NCBI GenBank assembly: GCA_903903925.1
Contig: CAIVAU010000106.1
Span: 1 to 64,000 of the forward strand
Reading direction: 5' to 3'
Source: an uncultured cyanobacterium
GTDB taxonomy: Bacteria; Cyanobacteriota; Cyanobacteriia; Cyanobacteriales; Nostocaceae
DNA: 64,000 nucleotides
Below the pieces are notes generated by a model. It was given only the letters and a program-made list of their open reading frames with translations. It had not been told where the DNA came from and ran no database searches. Shown here one piece after another: positions 1-8,889 of the stretch. A program made the position numbers and the translations under genes. Each line of letters starts with the position of its first letter. Position 1 is the stretch's first letter.

Positions 1-327
1 ACTGGTGGCACCAATCAGCACGCCGCTGGGGTCGGTCAGCATGGCACCGCAGTTCGTGGCACCCAACACCGCGTCGAGCTCGCCGGCGTCTGCCAGCCAG
101 GCATCACGCAGCAAACGGTTCTTTTGCAATGCCAGTTGCGCCCGGCTAGTGGTCACTGGTTGAAACTCGAGCGGCGCCCGCGGGTCCTGCTTCAGCCGTA
201 GGCAGCGGGCCCAGGACTGGAACACGGCCTCGCTGACGACACCCGAGGGCAGCTCACCTTCTTCAAAATAGCGCTGACGCGCCAATGCAATCCGGTCCGC
301 CTGGCTAGAAAAGAAAAGGGATTGCAT
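1..327 (-). CDS. AcoR-like sigma-54-dependent regulator, N-terminal fragment
   Basis: A 109-codon frame starts at the ATG at 327 and runs open off the left edge, so only the N-terminus is present. The stretch FQSWARCLR, followed by a region rich in Leu/Ala and a CGAMLTDPSGVLIG segment, resembles the start of AcoR-type activators, where it leads into a GAF sensor domain. The AAA+ and Fis-type DNA-binding domains would lie outside the window. It follows the maleylacetoacetate isomerase gene on the same strand after about 36 bases. Codon use is GC-rich and unlike the cyanobacterial genes from 961 onward. The family call is by inference from this short segment. Confidence 0.6.
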   Translation of the reverse strand, partial: MQSLFFSSQADRIALARQRYFEEGELPSGVVSEAVFQSWARCLRLKQDPRAPLEFQPVTTSRAQLALQKNRLLRDAWLADAGELDAVLGATNCGAMLTDPSGVLIGATS

Positions 328-363
328 GGCCGTTCCTTCAAGAAGAGGCTGATGCTACTGCAG

Positions 364-957
364 TCAGGACGCGTCGGGTTGCGCCATCGGTGCTGCCTTT
401 TGAAAGGCGTCCAGCGCATTGCAGTTTGCCTCCACTGCCATGATCAATGGCCAACGGTTCAAGTCCACCTTGAAGCGGCGTGCGCTCTCAATTTGCGGAA
501 TCAGGTAGGCGTCGGCCAGGGTCGGTGCGCTGCCAAAGCTGAAGCCGGCGCGCCGGGTGTCGGCCGCCAGCAGGGCTTCATAGGCATCGAAGCCATCGCC
601 AATCCATCGACCGCACCACGCGTTGATGGCTGCCTCATCCGCCCCGAAGCTGGCACGCAAGGTGTCCAGAATGCGCTTGTTGTTGACCGGATGAATGTCG
701 CAACCGACGATGGCTGCCATGGCCCGAACCTGCGCACGGTCGTTGGTATCCTTGGGCAACAGGGGGGGTGATGGGTAGCGCTCTTCGAGCCATTCAATGA
801 TCGCTACGGATTGCGTCAGCACGTGATTGGCATCGACGAGTGCGGGCACCAGCCCCTGCGGATTGAGTGCTTTAAAGGCATCGCTCTGGTGCTCATTCTT
901 GCGCAGGTCGATCGCCACGTACTCATAGCGCAGGCCCTTGAGATTGAGCGCAACAGC
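364..957 (-). CDS. maiA: Maleylacetoacetate isomerase (zeta-class GST), N-terminus cut off
   Basis: Glutathione S-transferase zeta class enzyme, which isomerises maleylacetoacetate to fumarylacetoacetate in tyrosine/homogentisate or gentisate breakdown. The thioredoxin-like half shows the family pattern NPQGLVPALV and then TQSVAIIEWLEERYP (glutathione contact); the helical half has NNKRIL and LADAYLIPQ. The usual length is about 210-215 residues. Here the frame is open only to about 957 (ALNLKGLRYEYVAIDLRK), so the first ~15-20 residues with the catalytic Ser/Tyr region are missing exactly where the sequence changes character. A GTG at 918 opens a shorter frame but lies inside the conserved domain and is not the true start. 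The gene looks betaproteobacterial. Confidence 0.85.
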   Translation of the reverse strand, partial: AVALNLKGLRYEYVAIDLRKNEHQSDAFKALNPQGLVPALVDANHVLTQSVAIIEWLEERYPSPPLLPKDTNDRAQVRAMAAIVGCDIHPVNNKRILDTLRASFGADEAAINAWCGRWIGDGFDAYEALLAADTRRAGFSFGSAPTLADAYLIPQIESARRFKVDLNRWPLIMAVEANCNALDAFQKAAPMAQPDAS

Positions 958-961
958 TTAT
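950..961. other. Junction between GC-rich proteobacterial-like and cyanobacterial DNA
   Basis: Left of here the DNA is GC-rich, carries genes of a heterotrophic aromatic/tyrosine pathway and has no GCGATCGC octamer. Right of here it is AT-richer, with HIP1 sites and cyanobacterial genes. The maiA homology stops at about 952-957 and the stop codon of the next gene lies at 961-963. No transposon end or integrase is visible at the join. Confidence 0.75.
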
Positions 962-1599
962 TAACTCCCCGTTATGCTGCTAACTATACATTGCGTGTTA
1001 ATAGCAAAATGTTTTTCTATAAGTGCAGGGACTTGTTTAACGCCAAGACGGCTATAGCGGGTTTTGTCTGGCATTACCAAGTTTGGGCCTGCTTTACAAT
1101 TTTTCATGCAGCCAGTGCCTTTGATCGTAAAGTGTGAGTCCAAATGGCGATCGCTCAACGCTGCTTGTAATGCCTGACAAACCTCTTTACCACCCCGTTT
1201 CATGCAATCAGATTTTTGACACACCAAAATGGTGGCTTTTGCTGGTTTTGTTTGAGCGTTACTAGCTGATGGAGAAACTTGGGAAGGGGAACACAAGGGG
1301 AATTCTCCTTGTGTCCCCTGATCCCATTCTTGCCGAGTCGCCATCACTCGTTCAGCTTTCAGTTCAACCTCGCCCGTTTTTAAGTCGTGCTTTTTTTTAC
1401 CCACTACTTGCAACCAAGTACCTAGTGATAACCGCAAGTCAAAAGTAGCCCGTAAATCTTTAGCTAGTTTGACGTAGCATTCACCTTCACTAGTAGCCAA
1501 TAGCAAGCCTTTAAGCTTATAACCATCTTTGATCACAAAATCGAGAAACCGTCCCTCAAGACGAAACTCTGATACTTCGCTCATGTAGAATTTACGCAT
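961..1599 (-). CDS. Thioredoxin-like [2Fe-2S] ferredoxin domain protein
   Basis: 212 residues. The N-terminal ~90 residues (EFRLEGRFLDFVIKDGYKLK, LSLGTWLQVVGKKK) form a cyanobacterial-type beta-rich domain. After a Ser/Pro-rich linker the C-terminal ~85 residues carry the thioredoxin-like [2Fe-2S] fold with cysteines in ILVCQKSDCMKRGGKEVC and GTGCMKNCKAGPN, the pattern of NuoE/bidirectional-hydrogenase ferredoxin-like domains. Probably a soluble electron carrier of unknown partner. An inner ATG (MSEVSEF, five codons in) is an equally good start. Its stop codon sits directly at the foreign-DNA junction, so the far 3' neighbour has been lost. Confidence 0.75.
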   Translation of the reverse strand: MRKFYMSEVSEFRLEGRFLDFVIKDGYKLKGLLLATSEGECYVKLAKDLRATFDLRLSLGTWLQVVGKKKHDLKTGEVELKAERVMATRQEWDQGTQGEFPLCSPSQVSPSASNAQTKPAKATILVCQKSDCMKRGGKEVCQALQAALSDRHLDSHFTIKGTGCMKNCKAGPNLVMPDKTRYSRLGVKQVPALIEKHFAINTQCIVSSITGS

Positions 1600-2179
1600 T
1601 TTTTATTCTGTTTATAACTAGAGACAAGCAATTAACCAAGGCAGTTTGAGTATCTGATTGCTTACAGACTCTTATATTCTGAAATTGATGGTTTCAAGAC
1701 AATCCCCCTTTAGATGCAATTTAATTGCAATAATTACTGGGATTTTACTCCCTGCGTTTTTGGCTTATGGGAGTTAGCCTCTTTTCTTAAGAATAACTTA
1801 AATGCAAGTATTTATCAATAATTTTGAAAAAATCAACTATTCACACAAGGTTTGTGCTTAAGCAGGTGGGCGGGAATAAATCACTCTTTGTTTTTTGCTC
1901 CAAAGAGGGCTAAAGCGCAACTACGAAGAAATTTCAGAGGTTTTACATTTCGTAACATACTTGTGAATTTTTCTGCCCACCTACTTGGGCAAGGATTTTC
2001 TTCCTCTGAAGATAGCAGCATAGCTACGTTTTTTGTGAGTAAATGATCAAAATTTATTTTTTCTTAAGTAAATAGATAGAAATTCGGTGATGTTGATCGA
2101 GATTGCTTTCTGTTTTTAACTGTTAAGATGTAGAGACTAAGCCGTTAGTAAATATAACTGCTAAAAAGCGAGAGAAATA
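1600..2179. other. 580-bp intergenic region upstream of dps
   Basis: No convincing gene is seen. The region holds a copy of a dispersed AGCGCAACTACGAA repeat (about 1915-1929), the HLR1-like element described separately (1935-1985), and at about 1861-1878 a partial inverted copy of that element's GGTGGGC end. A 64-codon frame at 1852-2046 runs across these repeats and is not credible. Confidence 0.6.
1935..1985 (+). promoter_or_regulatory. HLR1-like (RpaB-type) element, copy 1, upstream of dps
   Basis: TTTACATT (1942-1949), two bases, GTAACATA (1952-1959) matches the cyanobacterial HLR1 consensus (G/T)TTACA(T/A)(T/A)-N2-repeat with one mismatch. The flanks CAGAGG before and TTTTTCTGCCCACCTACTT after it are shared with the copy at 51779-51830, and the downstream flank also with 22659-22705. 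It points toward dps, about 195-245 bp upstream. Binding by RpaB is inferred. Confidence 0.6.
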
Positions 2180-2719
2180 ATGTCTGAAACGCAAACTTTG
2201 TTACGCAACTTTGGTCATGTTTACGACAATCCCGTATTATTGGATAACAGTGTAACTGCGCCAGTATGTGAAGGACTAAATGTCATTTTAGCTAGTTTTC
2301 AAGCACTCTACCTACAGTATCAAAAACATCATTTTGTTGTTGAAGGTGCAGAATTTTACTCACTGCATGAGTTCTTTAACGAAAGCTACACACAAGTGCA
2401 AGACCATGTTCATGAAATAGGAGAACGCTTGGATGGACTGGGTGGTGTGCCAGTTGCTACCTTTGGCAAATTAGCAGAATTATGCTGCTTTGAAGAAGAA
2501 GCAGATGGTATCTATTCTTGTCGTCAGATGGTGGAAAATGATCTGAAAGCAGAGCAAGCAGTTATTAGCCTCATTCGCCGCCAAGCCGCTCAGGCAGAAA
2601 GTTTAGGTGACCGTGGTACACGGTACATGTACGAAAAAATTCTGTTGAAAACTGAGGAAAGAGCTTATCATTTGGGTCACTTCCTCGCCAAAGATAGCTT
2701 AACAATTGGGTTTGTTTAA
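2180..2719 (+). CDS. dps: Dps-family ferritin-like protein, His-type ferroxidase centre (Dps4-like)
   Basis: 179 residues, a four-helix Dps miniferritin that oxidises and stores iron and protects against peroxide. Ligand positions are visible: H51 (HHFVVEG), H63 (SLHEFF) and E82 (HEIGER). The Asp usually four residues before that Glu is replaced by His (H78), and the Asp after LHEFF by Asn (N67). This is the His-type ferroxidase pattern described for Nostoc punctiforme Dps4. There is no long Lys/Arg-rich N-terminal tail, so DNA binding is doubtful. The start follows a GAGAGAAATA purine stretch. It stands alone, with an HLR1-like element upstream and a strong terminator downstream. Confidence 0.9.
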   Translation: MSETQTLLRNFGHVYDNPVLLDNSVTAPVCEGLNVILASFQALYLQYQKHHFVVEGAEFYSLHEFFNESYTQVQDHVHEIGERLDGLGGVPVATFGKLAELCCFEEEADGIYSCRQMVENDLKAEQAVISLIRRQAAQAESLGDRGTRYMYEKILLKTEERAYHLGHFLAKDSLTIGFV

Positions 2720-2792
2720 ACTGGTTACCAAAAATCGCTCATCATTAACCCAGATTGAAAAAATCTGGGATGACTAGGTCTTAAAAAATTAT

Positions 2793-2837
2793 AAAAAAAG
2801 GCAGAAAGAAGCATCGATCATCTTTCTGCCTTTTTTT
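2793..2837 (+). terminator. Rho-independent terminator after dps
   Basis: AAAGGCAGAAAGA pairs with TCTTTCTGCCTTT around an 11-base loop and is followed by a run of T (2831-2837). The A run on the other side makes it usable from both strands. Confidence 0.9.
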
Positions 2838-3170
2838 ATATAATTAGTATAGAAAACATCATATCATCGAAAATCTTATTAAGACTATAAACTAGGATAT
2901 TTCAGCTAAGCAAAAATTCACCAACACCGATTTGCCTAATCTACCATTGGGTGAACTATTAGGAACGTCGCGATCGCAAGGCGGATCGCTTTGACACTTA
3001 GAAAATAAACGATAAATTCTAATTTTTTTCGTCGCTCCATTAACCAGTATTTTTGTCAAGATTCATTTAAAGAAAAATGCATTCGTCAGAAATTAGGAGT
3101 CAAAAACACTTTCATTGGGGATTTAAACCCCTTTACTCATCTACCTGTCACACAGAATTCAGCTTGGACA

Positions 3171-4202
<1,032 letters not shown>

Positions 4203-4735
4203 ACTCCAGTATACAATGATTTTCAGTAATCAAAATTGGTGAGAGGCTACTAAATTTTATTTATGGAGATTCTTTTTTTACTTTTTAACCTGTATTGTAT
4301 TTAGAGTAGCCTCGCAATCAGCTTTTTCAGTGCAGTGAGAATACTGAAAAGTAAAGTGGTTATGGGGGATTGTCCTTTAGTAGTACATATGTACTGCACT
4401 AAGTATAGTCATACCAATTTGCTGTTGTCAAGACCTTCTCCAGTCAAATTTGGAACAACTTACATAGTGCGGAAATCTAATTACTATCAAGTTAGTTGCA
4501 GTCTATTTCAGAACGGATCTGCATTTTGCTTTGATAATTTTTTCTATATTTCATGGAAAAAAAACAAAGCTGCTAGAGAGAATTGGGAGTGTGGTGTTTA
4601 ATCAGTTTATAATTAGAAATTAGGCTGTCACATATATTACAATTTGATAAAGTCGTTAACAGCAGTAGAGTTTAGATGCACTGAAGATAGATAATTAAAT
4701 TGATACGAATATGGGCAAATAGTATTGTGATATCA
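4203..4735. other. Intergenic region, no gene supported; 14-bp palindrome
   Basis: 530 bp between divergent genes. It holds a perfect palindrome AGTACATATGTACT at 4382-4395. An 88-codon frame (4335-4601) has Cys/Ser/Tyr-rich non-protein-like composition and no ribosome site, and is not called. The promoter of the sphR operon should lie in the right half; no clear PHO box could be picked out. Confidence 0.5.
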
Positions 4736-5488
4736 ATGTATACCAGTGAATCGACCAAATATCCTTCCTCGGCGGAGATCGGACAAAGAAGCCGCATTCT
4801 AGTAGTAGAAGACGAGGAACTCATTCGAGAAATGCTTGTTTTAGCTTTAGAGGAGGAAGGTTATGGGGTGGTAACAGCATCTGATGGGCGCTCGGCTGTC
4901 GAGTATCTCAAAAGTTTTGAACCAACATCAGGAGAACTTTCCTTTGATTTAGTTGTTCTTGATTTGATGCTACCTCAGATTAACGGACTGGATATTTGCC
5001 GATTGCTACGTTATCAGGGAAATCCAGTGCCTATTTTGATGCTGAGTGCTAAAGGGAGTGAAACTGACCGAGTGTTGGGGTTGGAAGTGGGAGCAGATGA
5101 CTACCTAACGAAACCTTTTAGTATGCGGGAACTCGTGGCTCGGTGTCGTGCTTTACTTCGCCGTCAACGCTTAAGCAGTTTGCCCCAACTGCCAATGTTA
5201 CAATACAAAAACGTCACCTTATATCCTCAAGAGTGCCGCGTCCTAGTTCGAGGTCAAGAGGTGAATCTATCGCCTAAAGAGTTCCGCCTGCTGGAACTGT
5301 TTATGAGTTATGCTCGAAGAGTGTGGTCGCGGGAGCAGTTGCTGGATCAAGTTTGGGGACCCGATTTTGTAGGAGATAGTAAAACTGTAGACGTTCACAT
5401 CCGCTGGTTACGCGAAAAATTAGAGCAAGACCCTAGTCGTCCTGAATACATTGTTACTGTACGTGGTTTTGGCTATCGGTTTGGATAG
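4736..5488 (+). CDS. sphR: Phosphate response regulator SphR/PhoB-type (OmpR family)
   Basis: 250 residues from the ATG at 4736; an upstream in-frame TTG at 4700 would add 12 unlikely residues. Receiver domain at about 20-140: acidic pocket VVEDEE, phosphoacceptor Asp in VVLDLMLPQ, Thr/Ser and Lys in LSAKG and LTKPF. C-terminal OmpR-type winged helix at about 155-250: SPKEFRLLELF, WSREQLLDQVWG, TVRGFGYRFG. The next genes are a PhoR-type kinase (42 bp on) and phoU, which fixes the role as regulator of the phosphate-starvation response. SphR is the usual cyanobacterial name for PhoB. Confidence 0.9.
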   Translation: MYTSESTKYPSSAEIGQRSRILVVEDEELIREMLVLALEEEGYGVVTASDGRSAVEYLKSFEPTSGELSFDLVVLDLMLPQINGLDICRLLRYQGNPVPILMLSAKGSETDRVLGLEVGADDYLTKPFSMRELVARCRALLRRQRLSSLPQLPMLQYKNVTLYPQECRVLVRGQEVNLSPKEFRLLELFMSYARRVWSREQLLDQVWGPDFVGDSKTVDVHIRWLREKLEQDPSRPEYIVTVRGFGYRFG

Positions 5489-5530
5489 TTGTTAGTTTTT
5501 AGTTGAGAACACCCAACTGAAAACCTGATA

Positions 5531-6826
5531 ATGCTAATATTCGGATTTTTTCTCGGTTTAGCCATCGGCATTGGATTGTTGCTATGGCAACAGGTTCAAC
5601 TGAACCGCTATCTAGGGCAAGTGTTACGACCCTTAACCTCGCACTCTGCCGAGGTTTTTCTGTTGCTTCCTCGCCTGCGTCACGATATTGCATTAATTAA
5701 GCAGCAACGCCAAAATCTACAGTTGCAGTTGCAAACTTACGAAGAACTGTTGGATTTTGCACCAATTGGGTATTTGCAGGTGGATGAAGAGAATCAACTG
5801 CTCTGGTGCAATGAGCAAGCGCGTGAAATGTTATATCTACAAAGGTGGCAACCAGGACAGGTGCGCTTATTGTTGGAGTTAGTGCGCTCCTATGAACTTG
5901 ACCAGATCCTGGAGCAAACTCGTGATTTGCAGCAACTCCAGGTGCGAGAATGGGTGTTCCACCCCTCTTTTGAAGATGCAGCCGCAGTGATAGAGTCGCG
6001 GTCTTTGGTATTGCGGGCAACTAGCTTGCCTTTAACTAAAGGACAAGTAGGAGTGTTTCTAGAAAATCTCCAACCTTTATTGGATATGAATCAATTACGC
6101 GATCGCGCTCTCAGTGATCTTGCCCATGAACTGAGAACGCCACTGACTTCGATTCGTCTGGTGGTCGAAACGTTACAAGATCGGATCAAACCACCTTTAG
6201 ATCGGTGGGTTAATCGCCTTTTACAAGAAGTTGACAGACTCATTCAGTTGGTTCAATGCTGGCTAGAACTTACCCAACTGGAAGCCAACCCAACCATTCA
6301 ACTCAATCGCCAACCTTTGGAGGTGCGATCGCTCATTGCATCGGTATGGGAAACTCTAGAACCTTTGGCACAGCGTCAACAGTTGCAGTTTTGCTATTCC
6401 GGTCCCGATGATCTGTGGATTAATGCTGATGAGTCCCGGATTCATCAAGTTTTTCTAAACTTGCTGGACAACAGTATCAAATTTAGTCCTCCTTGTACAA
6501 CCATTCTCGTTGAAACAAAAATTATTCTTAAAACAAATAATCGCAAGGCAGCATTAGAAATTAATATCATAGATTCAGGATCTGGTTTTTCAGAGGCGGA
6601 TTTGCCTTATGTATTTGAGCGATTTTATCGGGGCGACAAAGCACGCGCCCGTTCCTCAGTATTAGAAGGTGACTCAGCAACAACCACTGTTGGTAGCGGT
6701 TTGGGTTTGGCGATCGTTCGGCAAATTGTTCTTGCTCACGGTGGTGCGATTAAAGCTATGAACCATCCCAAAACAGGTGGGGCATGGCTGAAAGTTGAAT
6801 TTCCGGAAGTCGTGGCAAATTCTTGA
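5531..6826 (+). CDS. sphS: Phosphate sensor histidine kinase SphS/PhoR-type
   Basis: 431 residues. One N-terminal hydrophobic segment (about 2-22) anchors it in the membrane. A PAS domain follows at about 70-180 (FAPIGYLQVDEENQLLWCN), then HisKA with the phosphorylated His in LAHELRTPLTS and HATPase_c with N box (LDNSIKF), G1 (DSGSGF), F box (YVFERFYRG) and G2 (GSGLGLAIV). It has no periplasmic sensing loop, as is typical of PhoR/SphS, which read phosphate status through the Pst transporter and PhoU. Second gene of sphR-sphS-phoU. Confidence 0.9.
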   Translation: MLIFGFFLGLAIGIGLLLWQQVQLNRYLGQVLRPLTSHSAEVFLLLPRLRHDIALIKQQRQNLQLQLQTYEELLDFAPIGYLQVDEENQLLWCNEQAREMLYLQRWQPGQVRLLLELVRSYELDQILEQTRDLQQLQVREWVFHPSFEDAAAVIESRSLVLRATSLPLTKGQVGVFLENLQPLLDMNQLRDRALSDLAHELRTPLTSIRLVVETLQDRIKPPLDRWVNRLLQEVDRLIQLVQCWLELTQLEANPTIQLNRQPLEVRSLIASVWETLEPLAQRQQLQFCYSGPDDLWINADESRIHQVFLNLLDNSIKFSPPCTTILVETKIILKTNNRKAALEINIIDSGSGFSEADLPYVFERFYRGDKARARSSVLEGDSATTTVGSGLGLAIVRQIVLAHGGAIKAMNHPKTGGAWLKVEFPEVVANS

Positions 6827-6856
6827 AGCCAGGACTATAGTTAATAAAATATCTTC

Positions 6857-7540
6857 ATGTTTGAGATGACAAGCGTGAAAGCCCTTATTTATAGTCCCGA
6901 TCCAGATAGACCCGAATTGGCACGTGAGATTAGACGACTAGAACGTGATGTGTTGCGCATGGGAGCTTTGGTGGAAAAATCATTTCGCCTGAGTCACCAA
7001 GCCTTATTCATCCGCAACTTAACAGCAGCCGAGGAATTGCCTCTATTAGATAAACATATTGATCGCTTTTATAAACAAATAGAATCAGACTGCACAATCA
7101 TCATGACGCTGCAACCAATTACTGCCCAGGACTTGCGTTGTTTAAGCGCTTTTATGCAGCTAGTGCGTGACCTAGAACGCATTGGTGATTATGCTAAGGA
7201 TATAGCTGAAATTGCGATTAAACTCTTTCCTTACCCCGTTCATCCCTCCTTACCGGAAATTGCGCTTATGTCCCATCATGCTCAGGCAATGTTAGCAACT
7301 AGCTTGGTGGCTTTGGCAGATTTAGATGAAATTGGAGGTCGAAGTATAAAGAGACTCGATGATACTGTAGATAATGCCTATGAGCGGCTTTATCAAACTT
7401 TAGCTCATCAACGCGACGTTCCAGGTGTGGTCGAGCCAATCCTGCTGCTCGTATTAGCGATTCGTTGTTTAGAACGTATGGCAGATCATGCAACTAACAT
7501 TGGTCAACGAGTGGCATATATTGTGACTGGTCATCGTTAA
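6857..7540 (+). CDS. phoU: Phosphate signalling complex protein PhoU
   Basis: 227 residues, all-helical, with the two tandem PhoU repeats (about 20-115 and 125-220). Metal/phosphate-cluster motifs are visible: E/DxxxD patterns in RDLERIGDYAKDIAE and RCLERMADHATNIGQ. PhoU damps PhoR/SphS kinase activity when phosphate is sufficient and interacts with the Pst transporter. It lies 30 bp after sphS, so it is part of the same operon. A CCGGAG...CTCCGG hairpin at about 7554-7574 follows but has no T run, so it is a weak terminator at best. Confidence 0.93.
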   Translation: MFEMTSVKALIYSPDPDRPELAREIRRLERDVLRMGALVEKSFRLSHQALFIRNLTAAEELPLLDKHIDRFYKQIESDCTIIMTLQPITAQDLRCLSAFMQLVRDLERIGDYAKDIAEIAIKLFPYPVHPSLPEIALMSHHAQAMLATSLVALADLDEIGGRSIKRLDDTVDNAYERLYQTLAHQRDVPGVVEPILLLVLAIRCLERMADHATNIGQRVAYIVTGHR

Positions 7541-8156
7541 ATCTAGAATCAAACCGGAGACCTCAAAGCTCCGGCTTCAGATAAAATGATCAACAATTCT
7601 GGTCAGGAATAAAAACATTAAATATTAGTTAAATAAATATAGATTTTACGAAAAGCTTACCTCTCCTTAAACTTGTAAGATTAAATTAACCGAAGACAGT
7701 GTAAAAATCGTTAGTTATTTACACCAATTTTCAGGTAATTAGACCACATTCGTAGGGGCGCAAGACCGCCGCGCCCCTACAAACGGTGCGGTTCATTTAG
7801 GTGAAAATCACTCTAACAAACAACTCTGGTGTATGCTGCAAATTTGCTCCATAGCACATATAAGAATGTTTCGTTTTATTAATCTTGTGGAAGCCCATCT
7901 TCAATAAATCTTTAAAAATCAACACACTACATGGCATCAGGTTTACCTGACAACACATTTTAATTGCCTATGCTCTAAAGATTACTAGGGATTTATGTAT
8001 GTAGTCTTATTCGTGTTACTGGATAACAAGGCTGACTCAAAAGAGTTTGATTTTTATTGGTTAATAACAACATAACTATACAGGAGTCAGGAGTCACGTA
8101 AATTCTTACATCAGTAACGTTGAAATCAATTAAACACTTACACTCTTGAAATCCCC
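7541..8156. other. Intergenic region with a MITE-like repeat
   Basis: 616 bp without a credible gene. It holds a weak hairpin at 7554-7574, the inverted-repeat element at 7719-7816 and a single GGAGTCAGGAGTCA stretch near 8084. Confidence 0.6.
7719..7816 (+). repeat. MITE-like palindromic element, copy A
   Basis: About 98 bp. Ends are imperfect inverted repeats (TTTTCAGGTAATTAGACCACA ... GTGCGGTTCATTTAGGTGAAAA, read as complements). An inner palindrome GTAGGGGCG...CGCCCCTAC is present. The same architecture occurs at 52903-52999 and, inverted, at 23661-23759. No reading frame. Confidence 0.8.
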
Positions 8157-8744
8157 ATGATGCACTCTATCACTTGTACAGAGAACTCTGCCTTAAGTGG
8201 ACAGATCCCGCAACGCCTATTCGCCCGTCGCGAAGTCATTCCACAACGCAACGACGTACTGTGGAGAATTGAACGGGGAGCAGTTCGTGCTTTAACTTGG
8301 AGTGAAGATGGAACCTACATTACTTTGGGTTATTGGGGATCTGGAGATCTGATTGGTTATCCTCTTTCCAAAGTTAAACCATACCAGATTGAATGTCTGA
8401 CAAGCGTAGAAGCAAGCTTAGTGCCACCTCACCTTTGGCATCAGGATCTTAACGCCCTAATGTCCCATATTCAACAGGCAGAGGAACTCCTGAGCATAAT
8501 ACATCGTAAACCAATTTCCCTGCGGTTGTGGCAATTCTTGGTATGGTTAAGTGAAAAATTTGGCCGCAATATGGAACAGGGTAAGCTCATTGATCTGAAT
8601 GTGACTCATCAGGAAATCGCGGAAGTTCTGAATACCACAAGAGTCACTGTCACAAGGATTTTACAACAGTTTGAAGATGAGGGAACAATGACACGGTACA
8701 AACGTCGTATCATTTTGAGTCTACCGGATAGCAAAGAATCGTAA
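8157..8744 (+). CDS. Crp/Fnr-family transcriptional regulator
   Basis: 195 residues (two adjacent ATGs at 8157 and 8160). The N-terminal ~115 residues form a cyclic-nucleotide-binding-like beta barrel (VLWRIERGAVRAL, LGYWGSGDLIGYPL) but lack the RxSG-type phosphate-binding cassette, so cAMP binding is unlikely. The C-terminal Crp-type helix-turn-helix is clear: LNVTHQEIAEVLNTTRVTVTR. It lies 145 bp upstream of an iron-type porin on the same strand, so it may regulate that gene; this is inference from position only. Confidence 0.8.
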   Translation: MMHSITCTENSALSGQIPQRLFARREVIPQRNDVLWRIERGAVRALTWSEDGTYITLGYWGSGDLIGYPLSKVKPYQIECLTSVEASLVPPHLWHQDLNALMSHIQQAEELLSIIHRKPISLRLWQFLVWLSEKFGRNMEQGKLIDLNVTHQEIAEVLNTTRVTVTRILQQFEDEGTMTRYKRRIILSLPDSKES

Positions 8745-8889
8745 AAAAGTATAGTGACTAAGTTGTGTTAAAGACCATTAAGTTTGGTACAATCTCTACT
8801 AAGGATCATGAGTAAATTCCCTGGTAGTTAAAGTACGTCAGGCAATGATACCACGATATAGAGCAGTAGGTGTGAGTGAGAAAAAACTT

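Noticed and set aside
364-957. Horizontal transfer of maiA into the cyanobacterium
   Set aside because: The gene is cut at the join and there is no mobile element or compositional gradient; an assembly chimera explains it more simply.
1852-2046. 64-codon frame upstream of dps
   Set aside because: It runs over dispersed repeats and the HLR1-like element; no protein-like pattern.
4335-4601. 88-codon plus-strand frame
   Set aside because: Composition is Cys/Ser/Tyr/Asn-rich and unlike real proteins, there is no ribosome site, and a palindrome lies inside it.
4600-4735. PHO box upstream of sphR
   Set aside because: No series of three CTTAACCT-like repeats could be found with confidence.
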